A stretch of 64,000 nucleotides of DNA from Carya illinoinensis (taxonomy: Eukaryota > Streptophyta > Magnoliopsida > Fagales > Juglandaceae), in the NCBI RefSeq assembly GCF_018687715.1, contig NC_056755.1, positions 12,149,501 through 12,213,500 of the forward strand, written 5' to 3'. Positions 63,946-64,000 of the stretch are shown here, in pieces. Each line of letters opens with the position of its first letter. The stretch's first letter is position 1. The notes under the pieces were generated by a model. The model saw only the letters and a program-made list of their open reading frames with translations. It did not search any database and was not told the origin of the DNA. The position numbers and the translations under genes are program-made.

Positions 63946-64000
63946 GTCGAGCATCCTCTCCAACATTTTGTAAGTATCCTCGATCCAGAGCCATTTTTTT

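Overview
The window is nuclear DNA from a flowering plant, most likely a woody eudicot. The evidence is spliced genes with GT-AG introns, a plant-type CDKC kinase, plant 2-oxoglutarate dioxygenases, and plant families of Copia, CACTA, Mutator-like (MULE), LINE, SINE and MITE elements in AT-rich spacers. Some MITE and SINE types recall Fagales/Juglandaceae, but this was not tested and is only a hint.

The backbone is a large direct duplication. Copy A (about 1-11,383) and copy B (about 26,495-53,723) carry the same series: a decayed Copia retrotransposon, a LINE 3' fragment, a two-exon ACC-oxidase-like dioxygenase gene, and the 3' end of a CDKC kinase gene on the minus strand. Copy B runs on into the complete 12-exon CDKC gene (52,736-59,771). 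Copy A stops inside the CDKC intron upstream of exon 11, leaving a two-exon fragment. The unit therefore appears to be about 42 kb, and the left part of its first copy should lie upstream of this window.

The spacer at 11.4-26.5 kb holds several MITEs and a 9.87-kb Mutator-like element (15,293-25,163). The element has recognisable terminal inverted repeats and a perfect 9-bp target duplication (ATTAATAAA). It carries an apparently intact six-exon FAR1/FHY3-type transposase gene (922 aa, DDE triad and SWIM finger present). Convergent to it is a small intact two-exon gene for a GRF-zinc-finger/coiled-coil/C-terminal transmembrane protein. A captured exon resembling the NDUFAF5-type methyltransferase gene lies near the transposase gene's 5' side. 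The two convergent genes recall the mudrA/mudrB layout of MuDR with a different second gene. This is the most interesting object in the window.

Copy B was later split by CACTA transposons. A 4.67-kb outer element (31,812-48,373, TSD AGC) was invaded 2 bp from its right end by an 11.9-kb inner element (36,478-48,368, TSD TAG/TAA). The inner element carries a decayed tnp2-type transposase with DUF4218 and DUF4216 regions, a decayed TNPA-like (Transposase_24) gene and a decayed Transposase_32-like gene. Both elements have arrays of short TTCGAA-centred palindromes.

The right end (59.8-64 kb) has no recognised intact host gene. It holds a rearranged caulimovirid-like coat-protein-region fragment, an hAT-like non-autonomous element, homopolymer runs and a long CT microsatellite. 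CDKC introns contain SINEs, LINE tails and at least one 16-bp LINE-tail insertion with a 17-bp target duplication.
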